A program made the position numbers and the translations under genes. From positions 1 to 43,676 of the forward strand of contig JAFRQK010000038.1 in assembly GCA_017428635.1 (NCBI GenBank): a DNA stretch of 43,676 bases, given 5' to 3'. Positions within the stretch are counted from its first letter, which is position 1. Every line of letters begins with the position of its first letter. The stretch comes from Clostridia bacterium. Lineage in GTDB: Bacteria; Bacillota; Clostridia; Oscillospirales; CAG-272. The notes under the pieces were generated by a model, which saw nothing but the letters and a program-made list of their open reading frames with translations, was not told where the DNA came from and ran no database searches. Positions 32,410 to 40,353 of the stretch are shown piece by piece.

Positions 32410-34995
32410 GTGTCTGATACGGAAAACATTGCAAGGGATGACAAAAGACGTGTCGACTGGTACAAAGAGCTTGTCTCTGTTTTGAAGAGGGTCGGCAGGA
32501 TCGCGCTCAGAGTCGCTTCTTACGTTCTGAACGTTCTTTTGACGATCGTTCTGATAGGAATGATTACAGCGGTCATCGTCGGTACCGCTTTTGCAGTATA
32601 TATCAAGGATAATCTGGATCTGTCCATCGATGCTGATTCGTTCATAACGGCGGGGCAGGATACTACGACCGAGATCTTTTACGTAAAATACGATTCGATC
32701 GAAGACAGGATTAACAGAAACGGGACCCCCGTAAAACTGGAATCCCAGAGCCTTTACGGGACGAAAAACAGCGTTTGGGTTCCTTATTCGGATCTTCCGG
32801 AAGATCTGATAGACGCTTTTGTTTCCGTCGAAGATCACAGATTCTTCACTCATAACGGCGTCGACTGGATAGGAACTTCTAAGGCGATTGTAAATTATTT
32901 TGTCGGCTTCGAATCGGTCAGAGGCGCGTCGACCATCACTCAGCAGCTTGTCAAAAACCTGACCGGTGAAGACGATATTACCATTCAGCGAAAAGTCGAG
33001 GAGATATTCAGGGCTCTTAATCTCGAAAAGGAGAAGAGCAAAGAGGATATCCTCGAGATGTATATGAATATCGTATACCTCGGAAACAACTGTTACGGCG
33101 TCGGCGCCGCATCGGAGAGATATTTCGGGAAAAGCGTCTCCGACCTTTCTCTCGTTGAATGCGCTGCGCTTGCGGGTATAGTCAAGAACCCGTCGAGATA
33201 CGAGCCGATCGGTCATGATTATTTCACGTATTACGACGAGGACGGCGTAGAACAGGAGGACGGCAACAAGATCAGGCGATCGACCGTCCTTTACACGATG
33301 AAACAGTATGATAAGATCACCGAAGACGAATACAACTCCGCTCTGGAGGAAGAACTTCGTCTTGTAGAGGATGAATCCGAGGAAGAGGTGATCGACGACG
33401 GCGTTACGATACACAGCTGGTATATCGACGCCATGCGTACCAAACTCATCGACGATCTTATGGAACAGAACGGCTGGACCCGCGCGGTCGCAAGCGCGAA
33501 GCTCTATACGTCGGGCTATAAGATATATATACCCATGGATCCCGAAGTCCAGGATATCATGGACGAGGTTTACGTTAACGATTCCGAGTATTTCCCGTAC
33601 GCGTGGGGAGCGCTTCAGCCCCAGTCGGCGATGGTAATCACAGATCCGTACACCGGAGACGTTCTCGGCCTCGTCGGCGGACGCGGAGTCAAGACGGCGG
33701 ATCTGATTCTGGACAGAGCGACGCAGGCAAAGCGACCGGTCGGTTCATCGATCAAACCGCTCTCCGTATACGGGCCGGCGATAGACGCCGGTATTGTCAA
33801 TTACGGATACGTGATCGACGACACGCCCGTAATGTTCAATAAAACGACGAACCAGTGGGGCGGGGAAACCATCACCGCTTATCCCCACAACCTTCCCGAC
33901 GTTTATTACGGTCTTACGACCATCAACGACGGCGTAAAACGTTCCGCGAACACCGTCGCAATGAAAACGTTACAGCTTCTGACTGTCGACAAGTCTTTCG
34001 ACTTTATGAAAAACACGCTGCATTTCGACAGCCTTGTCGACGAGTATACAACGCCGAGCGGAGTTTATGTGACAGACCGCGGGCTGGCGGCGCTCGGACT
34101 CGGACAGGTCTCGTACGGTCTTACGGTGCTGGAGATGGCTGCCGGATACGGTATTTTCCAAAACAAAGGTCTTTACGAATCGCCTAATCTGTATCTTTAC
34201 GTTACCGACAGTTCGGGAAAAGTCGTTCTGGAAAACAACCACTACACCGAGGTCGCTATCAGCGAAGAGACCGCTTCGATCATGACTATCATTCTTCAGC
34301 ACGTAATGGAACCCGGCGGAACCGGTTCTTCCGTTACTCTGACGAATTCTGTTAACGTTGCAGGTAAAACCGGGTCGACGACGGCAAACTTCGACAGATA
34401 TTTCGTCGGGTATACGCCTTACTGTGTAGGAGCGGTTTGGTTCGGATATGATAATAATTCGACCCTCAGCGGCTTTTCGGGCAACCCGTCCGCAACCGTT
34501 TGGGATATCGTTATGACAAAGGTCCATCAAAAGTATATTGATCGGGCCGCTGCCGGGATCGAAGAACTTCGAACGTTTGAAAGGGCCGAAGGCGTAATCG
34601 AAGCGAGGTTCTGTAAAGACTCGGGACTTCTCGCAGGCGAAAACTGCACGTGCGATATTCGCGGCGACAGGACCGAGATAGGTTACTACACACGAACGAC
34701 CGTTCCGACAAAAGTGTGCGATAAACACGTTCTTGTCAAATTTGATACCTCGACCGATATGCTCGCGACCGATAATTGTCCCGAAGAATCCGTAGTTGAA
34801 GTCGCTCTTGTTAAAATGACCGGGCGCGACTTCCCGATAAACATTCCCGTTGCCGATACGCAGTACGGTTTGTTTGTCGAGAACGACGGTTTTGAACACG
34901 GATATACGTACGGCGTATCCAATCCGTTGAACTCATTCTGCACCGTCCATACAGGTGAAAAAGACGATAAAAAAGCCGACAAAAAAGCCGATTAG
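32410..34995 (+). CDS. Class A penicillin-binding protein (PBP1a type)
   Basis: An 861-residue bifunctional peptidoglycan synthase. A cytosolic basic segment is followed by one transmembrane helix (about 39-66). The glycosyltransferase domain (GT51) has the catalytic Glu in VSVEDHRFFTHNGVD and RGASTITQQLVKN. The transpeptidase domain has the SxxK motif in PVGSSIKPLSVYGPA, SAN in KRSANTVAMK and KTG in VAGKTGSTT. A cysteine-containing extension (CKDSGLLAGENC, CDKH, DNCPEE) follows, and the protein ends with a lysine/aspartate repeat (KKADKKAD). The start is GTG at 32410 with AAAGGAG nine bases upstream. It is followed by a strong terminator. The precise cell-cycle role (division, elongation or sporulation) cannot be read. 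Confidence 0.93.
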   Translation: MSDTENIARDDKRRVDWYKELVSVLKRVGRIALRVASYVLNVLLTIVLIGMITAVIVGTAFAVYIKDNLDLSIDADSFITAGQDTTTEIFYVKYDSIEDRINRNGTPVKLESQSLYGTKNSVWVPYSDLPEDLIDAFVSVEDHRFFTHNGVDWIGTSKAIVNYFVGFESVRGASTITQQLVKNLTGEDDITIQRKVEEIFRALNLEKEKSKEDILEMYMNIVYLGNNCYGVGAASERYFGKSVSDLSLVECAALAGIVKNPSRYEPIGHDYFTYYDEDGVEQEDGNKIRRSTVLYTMKQYDKITEDEYNSALEEELRLVEDESEEEVIDDGVTIHSWYIDAMRTKLIDDLMEQNGWTRAVASAKLYTSGYKIYIPMDPEVQDIMDEVYVNDSEYFPYAWGALQPQSAMVITDPYTGDVLGLVGGRGVKTADLILDRATQAKRPVGSSIKPLSVYGPAIDAGIVNYGYVIDDTPVMFNKTTNQWGGETITAYPHNLPDVYYGLTTINDGVKRSANTVAMKTLQLLTVDKSFDFMKNTLHFDSLVDEYTTPSGVYVTDRGLAALGLGQVSYGLTVLEMAAGYGIFQNKGLYESPNLYLYVTDSSGKVVLENNHYTEVAISEETASIMTIILQHVMEPGGTGSSVTLTNSVNVAGKTGSTTANFDRYFVGYTPYCVGAVWFGYDNNSTLSGFSGNPSATVWDIVMTKVHQKYIDRAAAGIEELRTFERAEGVIEARFCKDSGLLAGENCTCDIRGDRTEIGYYTRTTVPTKVCDKHVLVKFDTSTDMLATDNCPEESVVEVALVKMTGRDFPINIPVADTQYGLFVENDGFEHGYTYGVSNPLNSFCTVHTGEKDDKKADKKAD

Positions 34996-35021
34996 CAGAT
35001 ATTCCCGTTAATAATCGTAGC

Positions 35022-35077
35022 AAAACCCTCTCGCTTTCATATTTTGTTATTGAAACAGAATTGAGCGAGAGGGTTTT
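35022..35077 (+). terminator. Terminator overlapping the next gene's ribosome binding site
   Basis: A perfect 14-bp stem joins 35022-35035 (AAAACCCTCTCGCT) and 35064-35077 (AGCGAGAGGGTTTT), with a 28-base AT-rich loop that can itself pair (TTTCA/TGAAA) and a run of five T. It ends the PBP transcript. The right arm holds GAGAGGG, the ribosome binding site for the ATG at 35079. Confidence 0.85.
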
Positions 35078-35078
35078 T

Positions 35079-36161
35079 ATGAATTTTGCTTACGATTACA
35101 GGTTGATCGATTCGGAATACTGCGACGTCCGTTTTATCGGTATGAACACCGCGGACGGATTCAGGTGGTGTCTTGACGGACTTCCGAAAGAACGGGATCT
35201 TAAAAGAACGTACATAATCAAAGGAGCTGCAGGCACTGGGAAAAGTACGCTTATGAAAACCGTTGCCGACCGCTTTGAAAGCGGTGGGAACCGTGTCGTC
35301 AGATTCCTTTGCAGTTCCGATCCCGATTCGCTTGACGCCGTCCTGATCGGCGACGGGATCCTGATCCTTGACGGGACTGCTCCACACGTAAAAGACGCGC
35401 TTTACCCAGGCGCACTTTCCGAGCTCGTATGCCTCGGAAATTTCTGGAACAAAGATAAACTGATCTGCCGCTCTTCTGAAATAGTCGATCTTTCGGAGAA
35501 AAAAGCCTGTTGCTTCCGAAAAGCCTACAGGTTCATGTCCGGTATGAGACAGTTGTCGCTTGACATATTCGAGGATGCGGAAAGTACGCTTGACGTCCCG
35601 AAAATAAAAAACGTTATATCGCGGATCGTCGGCAGAATGAAAAGAAACGACGGCGTTCCGGTATATTCGGAAACGATAATTAGGTCATTCGGAATGAAAG
35701 GAACCGTCAAACTGACTACTCTTGACAATAGGGCGAAATCTGTTACGACGGTTTCCGATACTTACGGGACCGGACGTGTCTTTATGTCTTTGCTTTCGGA
35801 AGAATTAAAAAAGGCGGGTATCTCGTTCGTCTGCTCTCCGGATCCCTTATTCGCATCTCAGATCTCGGACATTTTTGTTCCGGGCGAAGGGTTATTGTTT
35901 TCCGTTGACAGAACGGATAAGACGGATAAGTTCATAAATATGGAACGCTTTGTCTTAAAAGAAAAACTCGGGACAAAAAGAGGTGAGATCCGGCTCGCAT
36001 ATAAGTGCTGGGATGCTTTGAGACGGGATGCCGAGACAGAACTCTGTGAAGCCGCAGGCTATCATTTTGAACTTGAACGTATATACGGCGCCGCAATGAA
36101 TTTCGACGCGGTTACAGCATACCGGAAACTACTGATAAGAGATATCGAAAACCGATTATAA
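35079..36161 (+). CDS. Two-domain P-loop ATPase (PRK06851-like)
   Basis: A 360-residue cytosolic protein. The first domain has an intact Walker A, GAAGTGKST (49-57), in IIKGAAGTGKSTLMK, then LCSSDPDSLDAVLI and ILILDGTAPHV, the pattern of a family of tandem-ATPase proteins annotated only as ATPase in Firmicutes (PRK06851). Members usually carry a second P-loop; here the equivalent segment, around 226-234, reads SDTYGTGRV and lacks the GKS/T. So one domain looks catalytic and the other degenerate. The ATG at 35079 has GAGAGGG five bases upstream; the frame also opens at TTG 35061. The ribosome binding site lies in the terminator stem of the PBP gene. Biological role unknown. Confidence 0.75.
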   Translation: MNFAYDYRLIDSEYCDVRFIGMNTADGFRWCLDGLPKERDLKRTYIIKGAAGTGKSTLMKTVADRFESGGNRVVRFLCSSDPDSLDAVLIGDGILILDGTAPHVKDALYPGALSELVCLGNFWNKDKLICRSSEIVDLSEKKACCFRKAYRFMSGMRQLSLDIFEDAESTLDVPKIKNVISRIVGRMKRNDGVPVYSETIIRSFGMKGTVKLTTLDNRAKSVTTVSDTYGTGRVFMSLLSEELKKAGISFVCSPDPLFASQISDIFVPGEGLLFSVDRTDKTDKFINMERFVLKEKLGTKRGEIRLAYKCWDALRRDAETELCEAAGYHFELERIYGAAMNFDAVTAYRKLLIRDIENRL

Positions 36162-36162
36162 A

Positions 36163-36202
36163 AAAGGCGGGCGAACACGAAATCGTGTACGCCCGCCTCT
36201 TT
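36163..36202. terminator. Bidirectional terminator between convergent genes
   Basis: GGCGGGCG/CGCCCGCC encloses ACACGA/TCGTGT with a two-base loop; A and T tracts lie on both sides. It serves the ATPase gene on plus and the SASP gene on minus. Confidence 0.9.
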
Positions 36203-36212
36203 CAGTCAGATC

Positions 36213-36413
36213 TTATTTCGCACCCAGGCTGTTCTCATAGCTTTCGATCATCTTCTTGACCATCTGTCCGCCGACAGAACCTGCCTGACGGGCGGTGATG
36301 TCGCCGTTGTAACCCTTATTGAGGTTTACGCCGACTTCGCTTGCAGCCTGCATTTTGAACTGTTCCATCGCGTTTTTCGCGCCGGGAACCGAAATCTTAT
36401 TACTCTGAGCCAT
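36213..36413 (-). CDS. Small acid-soluble spore protein, alpha/beta type
   Basis: A 66-residue DNA-binding protein that coats spore DNA in the A-like form and protects it from UV and heat; it is degraded by Gpr at germination. Family hallmarks are AASEVGVNLNKGYNGDITAR, which includes the Gpr cleavage region near SEVG, then QAGSVGGQMVKKMIESYE. The ATG follows AAAGGATGAAAAG. It is expected to be made late in the forespore under sigma-G. The gene alone is strong evidence that the organism forms endospores. Confidence 0.96.
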   Translation of the reverse strand: MAQSNKISVPGAKNAMEQFKMQAASEVGVNLNKGYNGDITARQAGSVGGQMVKKMIESYENSLGAK

Positions 36414-36521
36414 CTTTTCATCCTTTCTGCCGCTGTCCGGCAGAGAAAGGATATTTCCTCAAGCCCGGTGGCGGCGAAATATTGATCGTTTTTTATTTGA
36501 AGGGTTATTGCCCTTCGCTTT

Positions 36522-36551
36522 TATTATGAGAAAAAACGTCCCATTTATGAA
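36522..36551 (-). promoter_or_regulatory. Possible sigma-G (sigma-F/G) promoter of the SASP gene
   Basis: On the minus strand TTCATA (36551-36546), 17 bases, CATAATA (36528-36522). CATAATA matches the forespore sigma-factor -10 consensus well and the -35 is close. The leader would be about 100 bases and holds hairpins at 36499-36516 (GAAGGG/CCCTTC) and near 36427-36445 (TCTGCCG/CGGCAGA) just before the ribosome binding site. Confidence 0.45.
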
Positions 36552-36573
36552 TGGTAAATCGTATCAATTCCGG

Positions 36574-36602
36574 TTTACAAATGTAAGAAAACGTGGTAAA
36601 AT
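36574..36602 (+). promoter_or_regulatory. Sigma-A-like promoter of the P-type ATPase gene
   Basis: TTTACA (36574-36579), 17 bases, TAAAAT (36597-36602), with AAAGGAG six bases before the ATG at 36651. It lies back to back with the probable SASP promoter; apart from these two promoters and leader hairpins nothing else is seen in 36414-36650. Confidence 0.65.
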
Positions 36603-36650
36603 ATCTCTGTATGGAATAACGGCCGTTTTGCGGTCGGAAAGGAGCGGGAA

Positions 36651-39053
36651 ATGGACCGGAACAATCAGATCCGCGAGAACGGCAACCGGGCCGTAAAATC
36701 ATATATTTCGGGCACGGCCGGCCTTTCCGCCGCTCAGGTTTCCGAGAGAATGAGAAACGGTCAGGACAATAAACCCGTTCAGTCTCCGACCAAAACGGTC
36801 AAAGAGATCATTTTCAGTAACGTCTTCACGTATTTCAACCTTATCTTTTTCGTGTTGGCTATTGCTCTCGCTTTCGTTGGGTCTTTCAACAATATGACCT
36901 TTATGGGAGTGATCATCGTCAACCTTCTGATCGGGATCATTCAGGAGATCAACGCCAAGAGAACTCTCGATTCTCTCACCATAATGACGGAACCGAAGGC
37001 GCGGGTGATCCGTGACGGACGTATTTTTTCCGTTTCGACCGATAAACTCGTTCTCGACGATCTCGTTATCTTTTCGTCGGGAAATCAGATTTGCGCCGAC
37101 GCCGTTGTCGTCGAAGGCGAAGTGCAGGTCAACGAGGCCCTTGTAACGGGTGAATCTGACGAGATAACCAAGAGAGAGGGAACGAAACTTCTTTCGGGAT
37201 CGTTCGTCGTCTCAGGCGAATGTACGGCGAGGTTGACCGCCGTCGGAGAGAATTCATTCGTCAACAAACTTACGCTCGGAGCAAAAAAGGCAAAATCAAA
37301 GAAAAAGCAGGGAATGGTTCTCTCGCTTTCACGCCTTATCATGGTGATCGGAATAACTATAATTCCGATCGGTACCGCTCTTTTCTTCCGCCAGTTCGAC
37401 GCTCTTTCCATTAAACTGAATGTTGAAAAGACGACCGCCGCGCTTATAGGAATGATACCGGAGGGGCTTTATCTGCTTGTCAACGTTACTCTTGCAGTCA
37501 GCGTTATCAAACTTGCCCGGAAAGACACCCTCGTTCACGATCTGAGCTGCGTCGAGACTTTGGCGAGAGTCGATACTCTTTGCGTTGATAAAACGGGTAC
37601 GATCACGGATAATACCATGCACGTATCCGATATTCTTAACGTCACCTCGGACGACGCAGTACCCCTTTTGCGGGATTTCGTTTATAACATGACCTCTGAC
37701 AATATTACTATGACTACGCTCAAAAAGCATTTCGGGGAGACTGTCTCCCGTCCCGCGCTTGAGGTCGTTCCGTTCTCGTCTTCGACGAAAATGAGTTCCG
37801 TGTCGTTCGGACCGTCCGAGAACTATATTCTCGGCGCTCCCGAGTTCGTTCTGCGCAGTCAATATCAGAATTTCAGGTCGATAATTGAACCTCACGTTAT
37901 GGACGGAAAGCGAGTTCTGGTTTTTGCGTCTGCGCCTTCGATCCGACCCGACGATACGGCGAAAGTCCGTCCGCTTGCTCTTGTGCTGCTTACTAACCCT
38001 ATCAGGCCTGAAGCGCGCGAGACGTTTTCGTATTTCGCCGATCAGGGAGTGAATATTAAAGTTATTTCCGGAGACAACCCGCTTACCGTTGCCGCTGCAG
38101 CGAGAGAGGCGGGTATAACCGGGGCGGAGAAGTGCGTTGATCTAACTTCTCTTTCTCCCGATGAAGTCGCAGCCGCCGCTGAGGAGTATACCGTTTTCGG
38201 AAGAGTAACACCCGAACAGAAAAAGATTCTTGTCAGTTCTCTGAAAAGATCGGGTCATACCGTAGCAATGACCGGAGACGGTGTAAACGATATTCTTGCC
38301 CTGAAAGAGGCTGACTGCAGTATCGCAATGGCGTCCGGGAGCGACGTCGCATGTCAGGTATCTCATCTCGTTCTTCTGAAATCTCAGTTCTCGTCTCTTC
38401 CTTCTGTCGTTGCGGAAGGAAGGCAGGTCATCAATAATATCCAGCGGTCTGCGTCACTGTTCCTTGTCAAGAATATTTTCTCTTTCCTTCTGGCGATCAT
38501 TTCAATATTTGCGTCAATTCCTTATCCGCTCAAACCCGCGCAGATCTCTCTTGTCAGCGTCCTGACGATAGGTATTCCTTCGTTCATACTTGCGCTTGAG
38601 AAGAACGAAGCAAGAGTGGAAGGGAAGTTTCTGCCCACTGTTATTTATAACGCGTTACCTGCGGCGCTTTCGGATCTGATAGTCGTTCTCGGCGCCATTT
38701 TGTTCTCAATAGCATTCAATATGACCGATTCCGTTACTTCGACCGTTGCAACTTTGTTGATGGCGCTTGTCGGATACACCATGGTCGTAAAGATGTGCCG
38801 CCCATTCAATAAAATACGGATCGCCCTTGTGGCAACCCTCGTCTTGCTGTTCTTTGTCGGTATTTTTGCCTTGCCCGGCTTCTTCGAGATCACCGCACCC
38901 GATTTCGGCGGTTATCTCGTTCTCGGCGTTTTCACTCTGCTTATACCTTCGGTTATCTTTACGCTTTCTCACGCGATCACTGCCGCGAGAAATTGGATCT
39001 ATAACATGATAGAAGAGAGAAGAAACGGCAGCGCAAAAGCAAATAAAGTCTGA
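36651..39053 (+). CDS. P-type cation-transporting ATPase (CtpE-like)
   Basis: An 800-residue P-type ATPase. The dephosphorylation motif TGES is at 166-169, IPEGL in the ion-binding helix at 269-273, the phosphorylated Asp in DKTGT at 313-317, and the hinge in MTGDGVNDILALKEADC further on. About ten membrane helices: two near 55-100, two near 225-285, six in the last 200 residues. No N-terminal heavy-metal domain is present. The PEGL motif and overall form resemble the CtpE-type group, for which calcium uptake has been shown in mycobacteria; the ion here is not proven. The gene is monocistronic, with its own promoter and a terminator that overlaps its stop codon. Confidence 0.88.
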   Translation: MDRNNQIRENGNRAVKSYISGTAGLSAAQVSERMRNGQDNKPVQSPTKTVKEIIFSNVFTYFNLIFFVLAIALAFVGSFNNMTFMGVIIVNLLIGIIQEINAKRTLDSLTIMTEPKARVIRDGRIFSVSTDKLVLDDLVIFSSGNQICADAVVVEGEVQVNEALVTGESDEITKREGTKLLSGSFVVSGECTARLTAVGENSFVNKLTLGAKKAKSKKKQGMVLSLSRLIMVIGITIIPIGTALFFRQFDALSIKLNVEKTTAALIGMIPEGLYLLVNVTLAVSVIKLARKDTLVHDLSCVETLARVDTLCVDKTGTITDNTMHVSDILNVTSDDAVPLLRDFVYNMTSDNITMTTLKKHFGETVSRPALEVVPFSSSTKMSSVSFGPSENYILGAPEFVLRSQYQNFRSIIEPHVMDGKRVLVFASAPSIRPDDTAKVRPLALVLLTNPIRPEARETFSYFADQGVNIKVISGDNPLTVAAAAREAGITGAEKCVDLTSLSPDEVAAAAEEYTVFGRVTPEQKKILVSSLKRSGHTVAMTGDGVNDILALKEADCSIAMASGSDVACQVSHLVLLKSQFSSLPSVVAEGRQVINNIQRSASLFLVKNIFSFLLAIISIFASIPYPLKPAQISLVSVLTIGIPSFILALEKNEARVEGKFLPTVIYNALPAALSDLIVVLGAILFSIAFNMTDSVTSTVATLLMALVGYTMVVKMCRPFNKIRIALVATLVLLFFVGIFALPGFFEITAPDFGGYLVLGVFTLLIPSVIFTLSHAITAARNWIYNMIEERRNGSAKANKV

Positions 39054-39076
39054 CCTTCGTCGGGCTTTATTTTGCT
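39040..39076 (+). terminator. Terminator overlapping the end of the P-type ATPase gene
   Basis: AATAAAGTCTGAC and GTCGGGCTTTATT (with G-T pairs) form a 13-bp stem around a CTTC loop, followed by TTTTGCTTATTTT. The TGA stop of the ATPase gene is within the left arm. Confidence 0.75.
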
Positions 39077-39113
39077 TATTTTCACAAATTTTAATTATGG
39101 GTCAAACTCGATA

Positions 39114-39142
39114 TTCAAAAAACGTCCGCAATGTGTTATACT
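39114..39142 (+). promoter_or_regulatory. Promoter of the PRPP-synthetase-like/argS/yebC/lgt run
   Basis: TTCAAA (39114-39119), 17 bases, TATACT (39137-39142). Transcription would start near 39149, 47 bases before the chosen ATG. Confidence 0.6.
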
Positions 39143-39195
39143 GTTAATGAAGAGCACATGTCGGTCGGATGATGAAAAATGAAAGAGGTGCGAGA

Positions 39196-40344
39196 ATGAG
39201 AGAGGGTATGTACGGCGATCTTAAAGTAATCGGAATGAGAGGGTGTAAGACCTTTACCGATCAGGTGAATTATTATCTGAGAGAGTGGAGAAGCCATAAC
39301 GACGACGAGTCTTTCGTGATCGAGGCGGATTGTCCCAGATTCGGTTCCGGTGAGGCGAAGGCTCTCATACACGAGACTATGAGAGGGCAGGACGTTTACA
39401 TTTATTCCGACTGCTTCAATCACGGAGTTACATACCGAATGTTCGGGCAGGAAGTTCCCATGAGTCCGGACGATCATTTTCAGGATCTTAAGAGGACGAT
39501 CGCCGCTATCGGAGGCAAAGCGTCCCGTATAACCGTCATTATGCCCATGCTCTACGAGGGCAGACAGCACAAGCGCTCGGCGAGAGAATCGCTCGACTGC
39601 GCAATGGCTCTTCAGGAACTCGTGAATATGGGCGTTGCAAATATCATCACTTTCGACGCACACGACGCGAGAGTTCAAAACGCTATTCCGCTTACGGGCT
39701 TCGATAACGTCAGACCGACGTATCAGATGCTCAAGGCGCTTGTACGCGAAGTTCCGGACATATCTTTGAGCCATAATGACACTATGATCATTTCTCCCGA
39801 CGAAGGCGCGATGTCAAGAACGATGTACTACGCGTCCGTCCTCGGCCTTGAGCTCGGTATGTTCTATAAGCGCCGCAATTATTCCGTTATTGTCGACGGT
39901 AAAAATCCGATCGAAGCGCACGAATACCTCGGACGCGAACTGGAAGGAAAGGACGCGATCGTCATTGACGATATGATCTCCTCCGGAGAATCTATCCTTG
40001 ACGTTTCTAAGCAACTTAAGGAACTCGGCGCGAGACGGATATTCTTCTTCGTCTCGTTCGGACTCTTTACGGGCGGATTCGAAGTATTCGACAAGGCGTA
40101 TGCCGACGGAATTTTCGACAAGTGCTTCACTACGAATCTGATTTACCACCCCGACGGACTTCTTGACAAACCCTGGTATTCCGAAGTCAATATGTGCAAG
40201 TACGTTGCGCTTATCATAGACACGCTCAACAAGAACCAGTCGATCGGAACGCTTCTTAATCCTGTCAAAAAGATCCACTCCATTCTCGAAAAGCAGCACA
40301 AACGCACCGAGAAGGCGAGCGGGGCGCAGATAAAGATCGACTGA
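39196..40344 (+). CDS. Divergent PRPP-synthetase-like protein
   Basis: A 382-residue relative of ribose-phosphate pyrophosphokinase, which makes PRPP from ribose-5-phosphate and ATP. Two phosphoribosyltransferase-fold halves are visible: ITVIMPMLYEGRQHKRSARESLD corresponds (split by normal spacing) to the canonical YARQDRK ATP site, ITFDAHD to VDLH, FYKRR to DKRR, and AIVIDDMISSGES to the PRPP loop, normally VDDMIDTGGT. The protein is about 65 residues longer than normal, with an insertion near residues 70-90 and a lysine-rich C-terminal tail. Such divergent copies occur in clostridia, often beside a canonical Prs. The frame opens at 39169, but the ATG at 39196 has AGAGGTG five bases upstream. 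Whether it makes PRPP is open. Confidence 0.78.
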   Translation: MREGMYGDLKVIGMRGCKTFTDQVNYYLREWRSHNDDESFVIEADCPRFGSGEAKALIHETMRGQDVYIYSDCFNHGVTYRMFGQEVPMSPDDHFQDLKRTIAAIGGKASRITVIMPMLYEGRQHKRSARESLDCAMALQELVNMGVANIITFDAHDARVQNAIPLTGFDNVRPTYQMLKALVREVPDISLSHNDTMIISPDEGAMSRTMYYASVLGLELGMFYKRRNYSVIVDGKNPIEAHEYLGRELEGKDAIVIDDMISSGESILDVSKQLKELGARRIFFFVSFGLFTGGFEVFDKAYADGIFDKCFTTNLIYHPDGLLDKPWYSEVNMCKYVALIIDTLNKNQSIGTLLNPVKKIHSILEKQHKRTEKASGAQIKID

Positions 40345-40353
40345 GGAGATCAA

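Noticed and set aside
34950-34995. Short direct repeat at the end of the PBP gene encoding KKADKKAD
   Set aside because: Only two copies of about 12 bases; likely a simple slippage product in a disordered tail.
36508-36696. 62-codon frame before the P-type ATPase
   Set aside because: It overlaps the promoter and ATPase start and has no ribosome binding site or family features.
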